Positions 21,290-33,800 of a stretch of 64,000 bases of DNA are shown here, piece after piece; position 1 is the first letter of the stretch, and each line of letters begins with the position of its first letter. The notes beneath the pieces were generated by a model, which worked only from the letters and a program-made list of their open reading frames with translations, had not been told where the DNA came from and did no database searches. Position numbers and translations under genes: made by a program. This DNA comes from Micrasema longulum (Eukaryota; Arthropoda; Insecta; Trichoptera; Brachycentridae), in the NCBI GenBank assembly GCA_022494885.1, contig JAGVSM010003550.1:79543-143542 (forward strand), given 5' to 3'.

Positions 21290-21905
21290 TTTTCCCGCTC
21301 CTACCGGAAGTTGGCGACCATCATTCTGAATTCATCGCGATCCTGGGCCAGTCTAATCAGCGCTGCTGCATCCGGCGGTCCGAACCACAGTCTAAGATGA
21401 CCTGTGATGCTCTTTTCCGTTCCATACCCCGCCTGCCTTTAAGCTTTCCTTTCATAATAAGTTGGGGAAGGGTATACTTCTCGTTTGAAAACGAAAAAGG
21501 TGAATCCCTCCACAGAACTCCACCTCTCATGCTACTGTCACCGACCCAACAACGGGCCCCAGTCGAGCACAACAAATCGATTCCGTTATTTAGTAAAAAT
21601 TTAAGTAAAAGGTTGTATATAGATGGATTCCTGCTCGCTAAGATAATTTGGATATTTGTAGGAGGAGAAATTAGTGGGGCCAAAGTCTTGAAAAAAGTTG
21701 GGATTTGGTCATTTGTTGGGCAAACAAAGAATAAGTGGTTGAGACCCTCTTCTTCAAAACGACAATCGCAAATGGGGGAGTCAAAGACATCAATTCTCGC
21801 AAGGTGAGTCCTCGTACAGCAATGCCCTATACCCATTCGACAAATGGTGGATGTATCTTTTTTGTCCAGCAAAATTTTCTTAAACCAAAGACGTGATAGG
21901 ATATT
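21290..21905 (-). pseudogene. non-LTR retrotransposon 3' end (C-terminal RT region), degenerate
   Basis: On the minus strand 21872-21560 encodes the post-RT region CRMGIGHCCTRTHLARIDV then CDCRFEEEGLNHLFFVCP, the Cys/His motif found at the C-terminus of Jockey/I-type LINE proteins. Further 3', in a different frame, AAALIRLAQDRDEFRMM ends at a stop followed by an A/G-rich run (GAAAAGAAGGAGAAGAAG), as in a LINE 3' terminus. Either two LINE pieces are joined or one element is frameshifted. The 5' part is truncated near 21905. Confidence 0.7.
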
Positions 21906-21984
21906 AGGTTGAATGAGAGCGTAAAGTTTTCCTTTTGAGTTTTTTTTTAAATATTTTTTTAATTAATTTTTTTTAGTTTTTTTT

Positions 21985-22350
21985 TAACAATAAACATGAT
22001 AATAAAACAGAATATTAAAAAATAAAGCATAATTACATATCATGAAGTACATATTAATAGAAAAATAGTAAACAAAATAATCCCACAAAGGCGTGGCCTG
22101 TTCGTGAGTATACAAGAGAATGTTCAAGATGTTTTGCCCCTAAAGTAAATAATGGACAGTTATAATAATTTTGTATAACATAAGAAAGAAAAAATAAAGT
22201 ATTCTGTAAAAGATAAAATGGTATTTTTTTATAGTAATTAAAAAAGGAAATAAAAAATAGCTGGTCCTACAAAAATATTCCTTATTACTCGTATTAAAGG
22301 GGAACAAAATAAATCATAGAAAAAAAGAGTTCATATCTTTAGTTTGAATC
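21985..22350. repeat. dispersed repeat E (copy 1)
   Basis: It shares long words with 36778-37140: AAAGGCGTGGCCTGTTCGTG (against a near-identical word there), GTATACAAGA, TAACATAAGAAAGA, TTTTTTATAGTAATTAAAAA, GGAAATAAAAAATA, ATATTCCTTATTA and AAAAAAGAGTTCATATCTTT. It is non-coding in both copies and may be a LINE untranslated region. Confidence 0.65.
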
Positions 22351-23060
22351 TAGGATAGTGCATGTTTTTTAAATTTTGGAGGTGTTCCATTTGTAGGACC
22401 AGCTAGAAGACATGCCAATATTTGGAATTTTCAAAAGATCGTCGGCTGGGTAGCTAGAATTTTTTTTACTTCCGTTTAATACAGCTCTCTTAGCTAAAGG
22501 CATACTTCTTATTGCCGAATATGTGACCAAAATATGAGGCTTTTCTTCTTTTGACAGTGGTCAGTAACTCCTTCTCTTTGTTCATAATGCTTAAAACCGC
22601 TTCATTGAAGACACGATCAGTCCATGAGATTGGAAGCATTATTCTGCAAACCCAAAGTTTGAAGGCCTCAATTTTGTTACATACAATTTACAATAAAATA
22701 CAATTTCATCAAAAAACGTCAGTAGATCTTCATCTGAGTATTACGTATACATTAGGTTCTAAATTGTGACATACATACACAATTAAATGAAATGTTCTTA
22801 AATCTATAAACATAGAAGAAGTCTTCCTTGTACCAAACTATAAATCTATTAGATGGAAATAACAAAATTATAAGAATTATGTTGAAATCGGAAAAATGTA
22901 GTGTATTATGAACTTTTTTCTTGTAGCAAATAAATATTATAATTTGCTACAAGAATACATGTTAACGTGTCATTAATACATTATGTTAAATATGTAAACA
23001 TGTCATTGTTGTTTATGTTCATTGTTCGGGTAAAAAATACTCTAATCAAAGCATCATCAT
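22351..23060. other. AT-rich, no recognised feature
   Basis: No gene or repeat family was identified; the 72-codon frame at 22551 lacks any recognisable domain. Confidence 0.5.
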
Positions 23061-23327
23061 AATTATCATCATCATTCCCTTTCCGCACCTAATGGTGAAT
23101 AGGGCATAGGCATTGGTACACTTATCGCAGCGTATATTATTTTCGTTACATGAAGGTAATATGATCGGTCTTACGCTCCAGGTACCAGTCCGGGGACTAT
23201 GACATATTCTAGTGTTAAAACGCTCTTTTTAAATAAATAGTTAATATCAACCATGTCGGGAATCGAACCCGAGATCTCTTGCATGGTAGGCAAACGCGCT
23301 GACTATTATTATACCACCAGGCCGACA
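23061..23327 (-). repeat. SINE family A, full-length, inverted
   Basis: The tail CATCATCATTCCCTTTCCGC comes first, and ends in B-box complement GGGAATCGAACCCGAGATC and the head end ACCACCAGGCCGAC. Its promoter boxes are among the best preserved in the window. Confidence 0.83.
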
Positions 23328-23479
23328 TGTTTTTATTTTTATTTGTGTATTTATTTGATACTTTACCAGAATACATTTCAAAATTGAATTCTTAATGTAT
23401 TTCTCACTGAGAAAACCCGTGCCGAATTGGATTTAACTGCTTCAAATATGTAGTTGTTATTAAAAATATTACAGATCAG

Positions 23480-24039
23480 ATGACTGATGTTGGGAATAAG
23501 TTTACACGCCCCCTTCGTTCGCTAAAAAGACTTCAGAATTTTCTTTCAACCGAAGCAAAAAAAACCTGTCCTAGTCTATTATATTGTATTCTCTGTGCTG
23601 TGCTAATATTTGCAATCAGGAGGCCAATACTGAACTCATTGATCATCTGGTGCATTTGCAGAACCAAAGCATCTACTGTATTTTCAATCTCAAAAAATAT
23701 GACCATGTATCACCCTTTCGCTCCGAACTCAGGTGGCTTCGTTTTTATCAGCACATAAACTTTTAATCTCTCCCACTTCTTTATATTTTTTTACACAACC
23801 CTCGCGTACCAAAATATCTTGCCGAAATATCGTTTACCTTTCTGATCATGGTCTTTTTCTTCGTTTTACTCAGGACAGAACATAGCACATCAATTTTCAG
23901 CTATTCCTTTTTGTTCAAGATGCTTTGGAATGAATTACCTCTTCAAGTAAAAAATGCACCTTCTCTAGCCATATTTAAGAAACGCCTGCAACATTACTAT
24001 AAAATATCATTAAAACCTTATCATCCCTTCATTTTTTGA
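23480..24039 (+). pseudogene. CR1/Jockey-type LINE reverse transcriptase C-terminus, degenerate
   Basis: The pieces in order across several frames are the segment NLKKYDHVSPFRSELRWLRF, then after stops a final segment WNELPLQVKNAPSLAIFKKR followed by LQHYYKISL and a stop at 24039. Together they match the C-terminal end typical of CR1-clade LINEs in insects. Frames shift near 23,600 and 23,760-23,850. Only the 3' part is present, as usual for truncated LINE insertions. Confidence 0.78.
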
Positions 24040-24502
24040 TAGTAAAAAAAACTTTTTCTCCTTCACTTTCCTGGTCCTCTTCTTGTACGATATTTTAATG
24101 AATAGATTGCCTAATTAAATTAATGAGATATTCTCGTGTTAATCAACTCATTATTAAAGTAATATTACATTTATATCGTTTGTACAAATAATTTATACGC
24201 GTTTGCATCAATGTATGTTACTACACAGGTCAACCCGGGTGATATGCAATAATTTGTATACATATTACCATACATATTTTCATAAGTAATAATAATAAAA
24301 AACCTTCAAAATTAACAAGCTTCATTAAAATCATAAAATATTTTAATTATTTCTTCAAATATTGAATTATATAAAAATATAAACAAAAATTAAATAATAT
24401 AAAAAATTTAATCAAAGGGATATAAACATACATAATGTGTACAAAAATACAATATTTATATATAAATATGTGACTCGTGTATACATATATAAATATGTAT
24501 AC

Positions 24503-25055
24503 TCACATTATAAATGCGAAAGTGTGTTTGTTTGTTTGTGTTTCTTTTACGTCTCAACGGAGCGACCGATTGACATTTTTTTTGCATAGAGATAGCCGGA
24601 GAGGTGAAAAGTAAAATGAGATATTTATTTTTCATCCCGAATAAAAAAAAACACAATGAAAAAAAGATATAATATATCAACAATGAGCAACTTTATTTGA
24701 AAATGAGTTGGCGGTTAGGTGGGATGTGTAAAATAAACAATTTGAAATTAGTTCATTAAATTTCTATAGTTGACTTGCTTTATCTATGTTTAGTTTGGTT
24801 TGCTTTTCATTTTAGTTTTGTTGTAGGATTTCGGATTTATAAACAGTATAACGATGCCATGTCGCCATTGACTAGCGGATCGTTGTTTTTTTTTCATAGC
24901 GGTAGTTAAAAGACCAGCAATCGATACAAGCTACTTTCTTTCCCTAAAAAGACATCATTCCAACAGAGAAATTATTAGTGTTAAACGAAAACGAATTAAT
25001 TTCCTAAATAATTTCTCCCTGATACCACGCGAGCGTAGCTGCGGGTAAAAGCTAG
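24503..25055 (+). mobile_element. Helitron-like non-autonomous element
   Basis: It starts TCACATTATAAATGCGAAAG with a GTTT microsatellite and TTTTACGTCTCAACGGAGCG. It ends CACGCGAGCGTAGCTGCGGG then TAAAAGCTAG. The 5' TC, the GC-rich stretch close to the end, and 3' CTAG fit Helitron rules, and this sequence type is widespread in Lepidoptera from general knowledge. No Rep/helicase ORF is present. Confidence 0.6.
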
Positions 25056-25484
25056 CATTATAATACTTATATAATTAATCTCGGGAATAATAGGAAATAA
25101 TAAAAAATACTTAAATAATAAAATAGAGAGAGAACATTTTTGGAAGCGAAAGGTGATTTTTTAAATTCTTTACCGAAATCCAAATGAAACATTTTGTAAA
25201 CGTAATATTATAATATGTTTATTTTAAGCTTCTGTTTCAGTGAAATAATAATACGAAATTTCCAAATTAATATTTGTTCTCTTTATTTGATCCTTTTGAT
25301 TACTTTTGTAGAAAGCCGTTTAAATTTATCGTACTTCTACACATAAATTAATATAATTGTACTCGTATTTCAGATCGTGAATTTCGAGATGAGAATTTTC
25401 TATGTGCTCCGAAATCCGTATTTGATTTTATATCACTATGCCTTAATTTAATATTTTCAGAATAATCTATATGATCAACGATAT

Positions 25485-25610
25485 TTCGACTTTGTTCAAA
25501 TGTTTGCTGACAAAGATTAGATTTCACCCACTAGGGAAATTTTTCGCAGCAGCAAAAAAATTTATTAAGATTAACATATTACAACAGAGGCGGAGAACAT
25601 TTTTATCAAC
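25485..25610 (+). repeat. repeat family R, fragment
   Basis: The words TTGTTCAAATGTTTGCTGAC, CACTAGGGAAA and ACATATTACAACAGAGGCGG parallel the 5' part of the family R copies at 27.6 and 35.3 kb. Confidence 0.5.
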
Positions 25611-26669
25611 CAATGTCAATTATTTTACTTTTAACTCATCTGTTGTCCCGACTAATATAAGTACATAAAAGCATTATCGAATATTTTATGTAAATAACCG
25701 TATAGAAATGGTAAAGTTTCGAATACGCAGTAATAATAATGTATACATACATTATTCACTAACGGAAACGAACATTTATTTATACAACGTCATATTTATT
25801 ATAATATATTTTATACATATCACATATTTTTCTGTCCGTCCAGACTTCGGCTGAGACAGCTGTTGTTTTTTTTTCTAAACATTATTAAGTACTTAAAATA
25901 GATCGCGATATTTCTGGAAACCATACTAAAATAATTGAATCTTTAATTTAATTGACCTTGTGCTCAAAATAAGAGGGATAACTCTTTCATCATCTCTCGA
26001 GAATCTTTTTCGTAAACAGATCAGTAAAAAGCTTTTAATGTCAACATAACGGCATCAATAATAGCCGTATTGTGTTGTATAAATAAATGGGTCCCCTCAA
26101 TAAGTACAAAAGTAAAATAACAATTATATATAAATAGAAATCAGAGTCGAGTTTATATTATTAATAAATAGAAAATTTAATTTTAAAAAGTAAAAGAACG
26201 AATAAACACGATATTTAGGTAAATGAATATTTAACATGATTTATAAAACTTTTATATCCATTATGGAATATGTCAAGATAACCCAAAGTAAAATTGTACG
26301 TAAACTGTATAAATCTTGCTTTAAAGACGCAACAGAAAACGATAATTTAAGCATTTCTAATAATTTATTTATAAACTGGGTCATAAATATATGTCAATGA
26401 TTTATTTTACAGATAGACTTTTTATTTGCTTTCGTAATTTTACTTAATTTAATTATCTACTTTAATTTTATAATATTTTTGTCTCTACGTCTATTTTATA
26501 TTTCTAATTCTTTTATTTTCCACCAAAAGATATTTCCCGTAAGTATTTAAAAAACCTGAGTGTAACTTTCCATATATCTATTTCATTTTCCCACAATAGA
26601 TTTCATCATATATTCTAGATTTAGTATTCCAACGCACAGGCTATGCCTATACGGTTTTTTTGTTCCATT
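25611..26669. other. AT-rich, no recognised feature
   Basis: Nothing beyond AT-rich non-coding DNA is visible. Confidence 0.5.
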
Positions 26670-26925
26670 AAATATAGTGATATATGCATGTAATAAGAAG
26701 TATACTTAAATGTAAACAAATAACTGTACAAACAAATAAATATGTAGTGTATTTTTTGTGAGATTAAATATAGTGATATATGCATGTAATAAGAAGTATA
26801 CTAAAATGTAAACAAATAATTGTACAAACAAATGACATATAATATAGTGATATATGCATGTAATAAGTAGTATACTAAAATGTAAACAAATAATTGTACA
26901 CACAAATGAATATATGGTGTATTTT
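26670..26925. repeat. tandem repeat, three units
   Basis: Each unit begins AATATAGTGATATATGCATG and carries AGTATACTNAAATGTAAAC and TTGTACANACAAAT-type words. Unit starts are 26670, 26766 and 26841, a period of 96 bases with about 21 bases lost from the middle unit. No coding content is present. Confidence 0.88.
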
Positions 26926-27555
26926 TTTAAAATAGAAAATATTTGAAATTATTACTACCTATATAAACTAAAGTTCTCTTCGACGGTGGAAATAAAAACT
27001 AAAAAATGAAATAGATTTAAATTAGAAAACAACTAAATCGTTTGAGTCTCGTTTGAGAAATAGAACCACGATTCGACAAATTGTTAAAAAATAAATTAAC
27101 ACCATCTTCTCACAGAAATTATTGTATTTTACTGTAGTGTCGGACCTAAAACCCTCGCTTTTCACTTTTGCCTTGCTTGTGACAGCGACCCCCAGGTGGC
27201 CGCTACCCACTGATTGAAATACACCGATATAGTATTAAACATTACAACCAATATGTCTTCACTGGCTTAACCCGTACCGAGGACATTTGAGAAAATACTT
27301 TTATTACATGAGAGAATGCACATAGAAAACAAAATACTATTTTATATGGAGAGAAATTACAAAATTTTATAACAGTTTAAAACACCATACAAACATTTAA
27401 TTTCTCTCTGTGGACCTATACTCATATGTGCTATTAATTATTCATATTATAAAAATTATAAAGTCACCAGTACATCCATTTCTCTTAGTATTGTAGTGGA
27501 GCAGATATTTCAAAGCGTCAACTCTAAATTTCTAGCTTCATAAATTACAACAATA
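26926..27555. other. no recognised feature
   Basis: Plain AT-rich DNA; a slightly GC-richer patch at 27140-27210 (AGCGACCCCCAGGTGGCCGC) has no identifiable function. Confidence 0.5.
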
Positions 27556-28045
27556 TTTTGAGTTTGTCCAAATTTTTGTAGAAAAGGACTAGATTTAACT
27601 CCCTAGGAAGCTGTTAATATTAACATACTACACCAGAGATGAAGAACATTTTAGATAAGGTAATATAGTCGTAGTAATATAGTCTACAAAAATTTGGACA
27701 AACTCAAAATATTGTTGCTAAATCCATCTGGTCCATGAAGAAGTATAAAATTTGAAAATAAAAAATTTAGGCGTTGCCTAGTATGTAGGTGATATAATTC
27801 AATCAGATGAATCTCACACGCATAAATAAAGGTTTCAGCTCTTTGACTTCAAAAACATCAAGAGATGAAAGTATTGAAGGAATATAGATGTTCAAATATG
27901 GGCAGTATGGTGAATGTTACATAGTGTGTAAAGTGGCCACTTAAACCAGCTAATGACAGGTCATAAGCCTTGTAGATGCCTAGACTTCTATATTATCTTC
28001 TCTAAAATGTTCTTCATCTCTGTTGTAATATGTTGATAAATTACA
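27556..28045. repeat. repeat family R, long copy with internal rearrangement
   Basis: AACAATATTTTGAGTTTGTC at 27550-27570 is mirrored by CTACAAAAATTTGGACAAAC with ATATTGTT at 27690-27720. A second arm follows from 27830, with AAAGGTTTCAGCTCTTTGAC, GTGGCCACTTAAACCAGC, ATGACAGGTCATAAGCC and TCATCTCTGTTGTAATATG. Confidence 0.65.
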
Positions 28046-28269
28046 CTTTTTTTATCTCGATTAGATTAGAGTAATTGTGTAATATACGGTACGCGATCGA
28101 ATTTTCAATAAATGCGAATCAAAACTTTGATAAACGCGATATTTAGGATTAGCTTGACTGAAGTTAAACGGATTTTTCAGATGAAATGTAGTTTAAAGCC
28201 TGACTTTATTGGACATTAAAGTGGAGAAACACATGCAGACTCAATAACAGTAATATTTAATACTAAATG

Positions 28270-28680
28270 AGTGTCGAAAACAAGACAATGCAGACGAAAC
28301 ATACGATGGAAACTACTTTCAAATGACGATCCTGAATTTTATTTATAACAGCAATAATCTTGGGAGGAATACCATACGCATCGTGAATTTTCCAAAGTCG
28401 ATGCGGACTATCAAATGCTTTCTCGTAGTCAATGAAACAACAACCAAGGGGCGAGTTCAGTTCATTGCTCTGTTAAAGAATGCATTTTATATTACGGATA
28501 TGGTCTGCACACGACTTAATAGGAATAAAAACAGTTTGATTTACTCTCACAATCTGCAGTACAGAAGACTATGTGCGCAAGAATCTTTCCTGGTGCGCCC
28601 AGTAGAGTTATTCCGCGGTAATTATTGCACTCTAAAAAATCGCATTTCTTGTGTAGAGCAATGATTGTACCACTATTAAT
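28270..28680 (-). pseudogene. LINE reverse transcriptase domain fragment
   Basis: On the minus strand, in shifting frames, there is a fingers-type segment with NNYRGITLL-like text, then a clear RT motif A, FIDYEKAFDSPHRLW, followed by DAYGIPPKIIAVINKIQD. Motif A normally carries the first catalytic Asp, here in FIDYEKAFD. Stops and frame changes make it non-functional, and both ends are truncated. RTE-like assignment is tentative. Confidence 0.75.
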
Positions 28681-31329
28681 TAGAATTAGAAATAAATCTA
28701 AAAATATCTATACTTACATACGCTTAGAGTTACGAAAAATCTAACATGTATCAATAAAAGTTTTGACTTTACTTGAAATCAAGAGTTTTACCCTCGCCAT
28801 TACCAACAATATTTATCCAAGATTTCAATATTATAATTCCGCCTTAAACATTCTTTAATGGAATACTAGACCAAACGCCTTGGGCATTTGAAGCACTTTC
28901 CTCTTAAATTCTCGCTAATCAAAATGTAAAACAAAACACAATTTAAGTTTCCGCAGGGGAAATATTCTTCAAAGAAAATATAATTATTATTTCAAATTAT
29001 GCAAAATTACCTACGCTTTGAGATAAATCAGAGTTTTTCGATGAAGATCTGGTACACGATACTATGTAATATGTAAAATAAATTTTATTTTGAAAAGTTT
29101 TAGTCTACTTTAATAGGCAGTAATTTACTAACCGTTTAGTTATGTTTTAATATATTAATCATAATTAAACCTGCACAAAGGTAAATTAGTATGGCAAAAG
29201 ATGAGATTTTTTTTATGAAAGATGAGATGAGACTTTTAAAATATATATTTATATATTGAATATTCGTACATACGCTTAGGATATTGTTTGAGTTTTTATA
29301 CTAAAAAAAATCCCTTTTATAAATTAAAAAAGTGTACAATAATATATGTGTATGACGTATCACAGATATAAATATAAAAAAATGGAGAACGAATTTTATG
29401 ACGCAACCTACCTTTGTCAAAAAGTAAATGTGTATAGATTCTGAGTTTTTTCTTCAAAACGTGTTGTTTTATATTCAACGAGCTGAACCCGGCAATGCTT
29501 TGCTCTTGATAGATTTAAGTACATACTCATATGTAGATCAAATGAACACAGTCGAAAGTTTGATATCAATTATTGTATTTAAGTATTGAATTGTATTGTA
29601 TTTATTTGATATGTACGTATACATGATTATTTTTGTGTTTTGGTTTACATAAGTTGTGAGGACAGAGACTTTCGATAAATAGGTATTCTAACATTGTTTT
29701 TCTGTCACTGTCTTGCAGATGATCCCGGATACTGTGCGAAAAAGACAACTGCATGTCAGAGCTTTTATTAGACTAGACAAAATCGACGTTCGTTGCCTTG
29801 TTTTCGCCACCTCAAAACTGAACAGATTTTGTTATTTTTTAGACAGAGTATCAGAATAATGTTTTTTGTATCGGTATGTTTTGCGTTTTTCAAAAATAGT
29901 TATATTTGTATACCGTGCGCCCAAAGACAACAGATAAAACAGTGCTTTTTAACGGGTTTTGGATGGTCCTAGTTCCCATAATATTAAATTAAAGTAGGTA
30001 TCTAGGTACTTGTTCATGGTTGAATTCCAAAACTCATGAATAATTAATTTTCAAATATAGAATTCTTCAAACTCTGCTCTTCTCATCGACGGGGTGCGCT
30101 TGATGTAGGAATGCCATTTTCAGAAACAGATTAAATGTCAGTTAATATTATTTTATCATTACTGAAAATCCATTAAAAAGAAATACATGGGTAGTAACTA
30201 TAAGGAATTTTAGGAAATAATTTGATTGGGATCCATAAAAAACTAATGTTGTTTGTAAACATTCACAAACAATTTTTTTTATAAAATCCAAAAAAATAAC
30301 ATCCTTCCATTTTTTTAAAAAATGCATTCTCAGTGAATGCAGTCCTGATAAACGATGAAAAAAACATTTACGTTTCTAACTTTTTTCTACTTAATAAATT
30401 GAAAATTTTAATATCTATAAATATTCCTAGGCCTAAGCTCGTCATTTCCAAAAAAAACCGCCTTTAAATTGGCCCAGTAGTTATTCAGTCTATTAAGGAC
30501 ACGCATGCGAACAATGCCTTTCATATACATTAGAATATATGGGTAAGAATATCTTCCTGAAGTAAGGTACTAAAGGCTTAATAAATTTTAAGCGTTTTCC
30601 ATTTTGTGTAAAAGCACGCTCTTCGGTACCTTAAGAAGTAATTAGATTAGTTTTACTAACGACGTCATCAATTTATTTACACTCGGGAAAATAGCGGCAT
30701 GAACTCCTATTGTCCTCATTAGAGTATTTATGCTCTTCATCCATGAACAAGTTGTTAAACATATTTATTTTATTTATTTCGTTTTATTTGGCAAACAAGC
30801 CAGCGTCTATTAAACGAATCCGATTGAACAGAATAATAAATATTGAAGATGTAGGAAGTAAAAATGTCTCGTATATCAAAGATTTCTTAAATGCAGTATT
30901 TACCCAGGGTTGTTACTATTCACAATTCACCTATTTGTGAAATGAATTATTTTTTTATTTTAATTTTTCAGGATTTTGATCAATGTCACTGCAATGCATT
31001 TATGTTTATGCTTTACAAAACGCATTTTTATTTTAAGAGACTCGCTGTTTCAATTGGTTTATTTTTGTTTACCTTTCCAATGTTGAAATATTATTGTATA
31101 TATTTATATGCTCCCATAAAATGTTAGTTGTTAGTTTTTACCTCGGAATAAAAATTCGCTCTCGCCTAAAGAAAAGCCCTTTAGAACTATTGCATAGAAC
31201 AAAAGCGTTCCAAATTTTTGGTTTGGTATACTATACACGAATGATGAAAACAATATAACTTCATCGGATATTTCGGAAGGTAGTAGGAAAGATAGATTTT
31301 TGGGTGTCTAAGGAGTAATCACAGTTATC
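28681..31329. other. long AT-rich stretch, no recognised gene
   Basis: There is no exon with a convincing domain, no RNA gene and no repeat shared with the rest of the window. The 76-78 codon frames at 30710-31127 are rich in Phe/Tyr/Ile, as expected by chance here. Confidence 0.5.
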
Positions 31330-31750
31330 CCATCATATTTCCCTTTCCGCACCTAATGGTGCATTAAGTACTGCATCGGCACACCAATCACAGCGTATCT
31401 TGATCATTTTCGTTATATTTATTTATATTTATTTATTTAATGCACACAATTTAATCATAACACAATTATTTTTTTTTATGTCCTGACTTGTTAGAAAATT
31501 CCATGTTAAGTCGGGACTCTTCCATATAACATTTTCAAACATATTAAACAATATACAAAATAACAATTAAAACGTGAAGGAAATCATGAAGGTAAGATGA
31601 TCAGTCTTACGCGTAGTCCAGGGACGATGAAATATTCTAGTGTAAAAACACCATTTTAAATCAATATTTTATGTCAACCATGTCGGGAATCGAACCCAAG
31701 ACCTCTTGAATGGTAGGCAGACGCTCTGACCATTACACCACGAGGCTGAC
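31330..31750 (-). repeat. SINE family A, inverted, split by an insertion (31416-31584)
   Basis: The tail side (CCCTTTCCGCACCTAATGG to TGATCATTTTCGTTA) ends at about 31415 and the element resumes at CATGAAGGTAAGATGATCAG (31585). It continues to the B-box complement GGGAATCGAACCCAAGACC and head GACCATTACACCACGAGGC. A second small loss is present near CTTACGCGTAGTCCAGG. Confidence 0.8.
31416..31584 (-). repeat. insert inside SINE, likely LINE 3' end
   Basis: The 169-bp insert begins TATTTATTTATATTTATTTA, which on the minus strand is an A-rich (AAATAAATA) tail like the LINE tail at 63,543. No clear target duplication is visible. Confidence 0.5.
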
Positions 31751-32080
31751 ACGACCACAATAGGTACGGTGTAACATCCACACTGATTTCTTAAATTCTT
31801 TTATATGAGTAACTTTATGGAATATAAGATACAATATGGGCCAGCTCGTAGTCTTGTCGTTATTGTATATTGTTTCCGTATTTATTTCGTAATTAATCCG
31901 CGCATGATTGAATTAAAAATCAAAATCACTTTGTAATTTTCACCACGCATGAGTTTCTTGTCCAAACACAACTGGTTAGGTTTTACCCAAAACCCGTTCG
32001 ACTTTAGCTCAGACGCATCTATATCTCGTCGCACCGAGAATTGGTAATATTTCAAAAGAGCGTAGTGACCTTTCCCTTAA

Positions 32081-32310
32081 GCTAGGGTTTCCTAGGACAG
32101 CGGTGCCCGTATCTTAACGGCCGTAGTGAACGGTGATGCGGTAGACAGCCGTCGTAGCGGTGACTAGACAGTGGTTTTATTTTTTAACGTGTTATCAACA
32201 CCCTTTTTCTAGGAAACTACTTTCTAGCCACCATTACGACGGCTGTCCACCGCATCACCGTTCACTACGGCCGTTAAGATACGGGCACCGCTGTCCTAGG
32301 AAACCCTAGC
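32081..32310. mobile_element. foldback element, family F (near-perfect ~90-bp inverted arms)
   Basis: The first 62 bases from 32081 (GCTAGGGTTTCCTAGGACAG onward) are matched exactly by the inverted right end to 32310. The similarity then continues with only a few mismatches to about 87 bases per arm. The loop is about 50 bases. There is no ORF. A degenerate relative lies at 10475-10660. Confidence 0.88.
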
Positions 32311-32329
32311 TTTACTTTCCTAAAATCAC

Positions 32330-33599
32330 CCGCGCGTTACGGTTCTGTGTAGTCACTACACATAAAATAAAATAAAATTTAATTTAATTAATTTAATTTA
32401 ATTTGCCAGTACCTAGGACTAACTAATGACTTTTTCTTTAGAGCATGTCATTATTACAATACTGTTCTTTCCGGTCACGCAGACATTTTTCATCTCTCTT
32501 ATATGACATATAGAAAACTCCTCATAGACAGTACACCCGTTTAGTTTTACGATGTCAGTAATTATGTATGTATTCGTATGTTCATTATTATATTGTTGTA
32601 CCTTTTACATTATTTTTATATAACTTTTTTCTTTTCTTATTCTTTAAATTTAAATTTATCTTGTTTCTATTGACTTTATTTTTATAACTGTAAATAAATA
32701 CGTGTATTTTTATTTTATTTGCAAGTTTCTAAGTGCCTAAGAATTGTAAATTGCTTTTGTTTTGATACCGATAATGTATTTAATCGATATCTTACACCAC
32801 TGTGGAAAAATTTTATTGACTGTTTTCACAATTTTCATTCATTTGTATTCTTATTTTTTTCATACAATATATGTAAAAACTGTTGTTTTTTTCCCAAATA
32901 AAAGTAAATAAAATAAAAATACATAAAAAAAAGTAAGAGATTTAAAAAGAGGAAAATCGAATATTTATAGGGAATGGCTTCAATTAACCATTATTTAATT
33001 CAAAAATTATAATATTTCTAATCTAACTGCTGAAAACATGAAAAAACCATTGGGTATCGCTAACGATCTCCCGAAACGTGCACCCGCGCCAACTCCCCGA
33101 GATCTACTAGTAGCTAGTACTGGACATATAATGGACCTGTAATGCCCGGTGTTGGTATACTGTGTATACTTTTGATGATATTTGTAATTTATCACTGATT
33201 TCCGATAAAATGTTTTTTTGTGCCGAATAAGTACTTATTATTTAATAACAATTTATTTCAGTCGATACGTAAATGTGTAATGGAGGAATACTGAAAATCA
33301 TTACCCAATATTTACTATATTTATAAAGATATTATAGTTTTTAAACGCAATGTGTACTAGCTACACATCACCGGGGAGGGAGGGTTAAGCTCTCAAGGAC
33401 AAAATCTATTTTTAAGAGAGGGATTTAGGACTGGATTTTCCTCGGGGGAGAGATTTGAGTTGGAAACTCCTTGCTGATTTTTCATTTATTTGAGTTGGTT
33501 GTTGTAAATCAAACGTTTGTCTTGGCTTGTTATTTTTACATTGATGTTTTTAAAACGATGTTCTTGTTTTGTATATTATTACCGTTGTGCTTTATTGTT
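32330..33599. other. AT-rich, no gene recognised
   Basis: A TTTAA/AAAAT simple-sequence patch lies at 32361-32402. A poly-A-like AAATAAAAGTAAATAAAAT run near 32,900 may be a LINE tail. Confidence 0.45.
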
Positions 33600-33800
33600 T
33601 AAGTATATTATTCGTCCTAACTCCATACAGGACACAAGACTTTGCTCTCATGGGGTTGTGACTTGTGTCCCGATAAATGAATATGAAAATATTATGTGAA
33701 TAAATAAACGTATAAAATATAATAAAACCACTTTTTTCCTACCGACCGCGACCGGTTTCAAAGCTACACAAGCTTCTTTATCAAGGTATTATTTACTTGT
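33600..33800. repeat. repeat family G, single arm
   Basis: ATTCGTCCTAACTCCATACA and the later GACCGGTTTCAAAGCTACAC then GCTTCTTTATCA are both found, in the same or inverted sense, in the palindrome at 48896-49180. Confidence 0.6.

Noticed and set aside
26670..26925. CRISPR-like array
   Set aside because: There are only three long tandem units without distinct spacers, in a eukaryotic setting.
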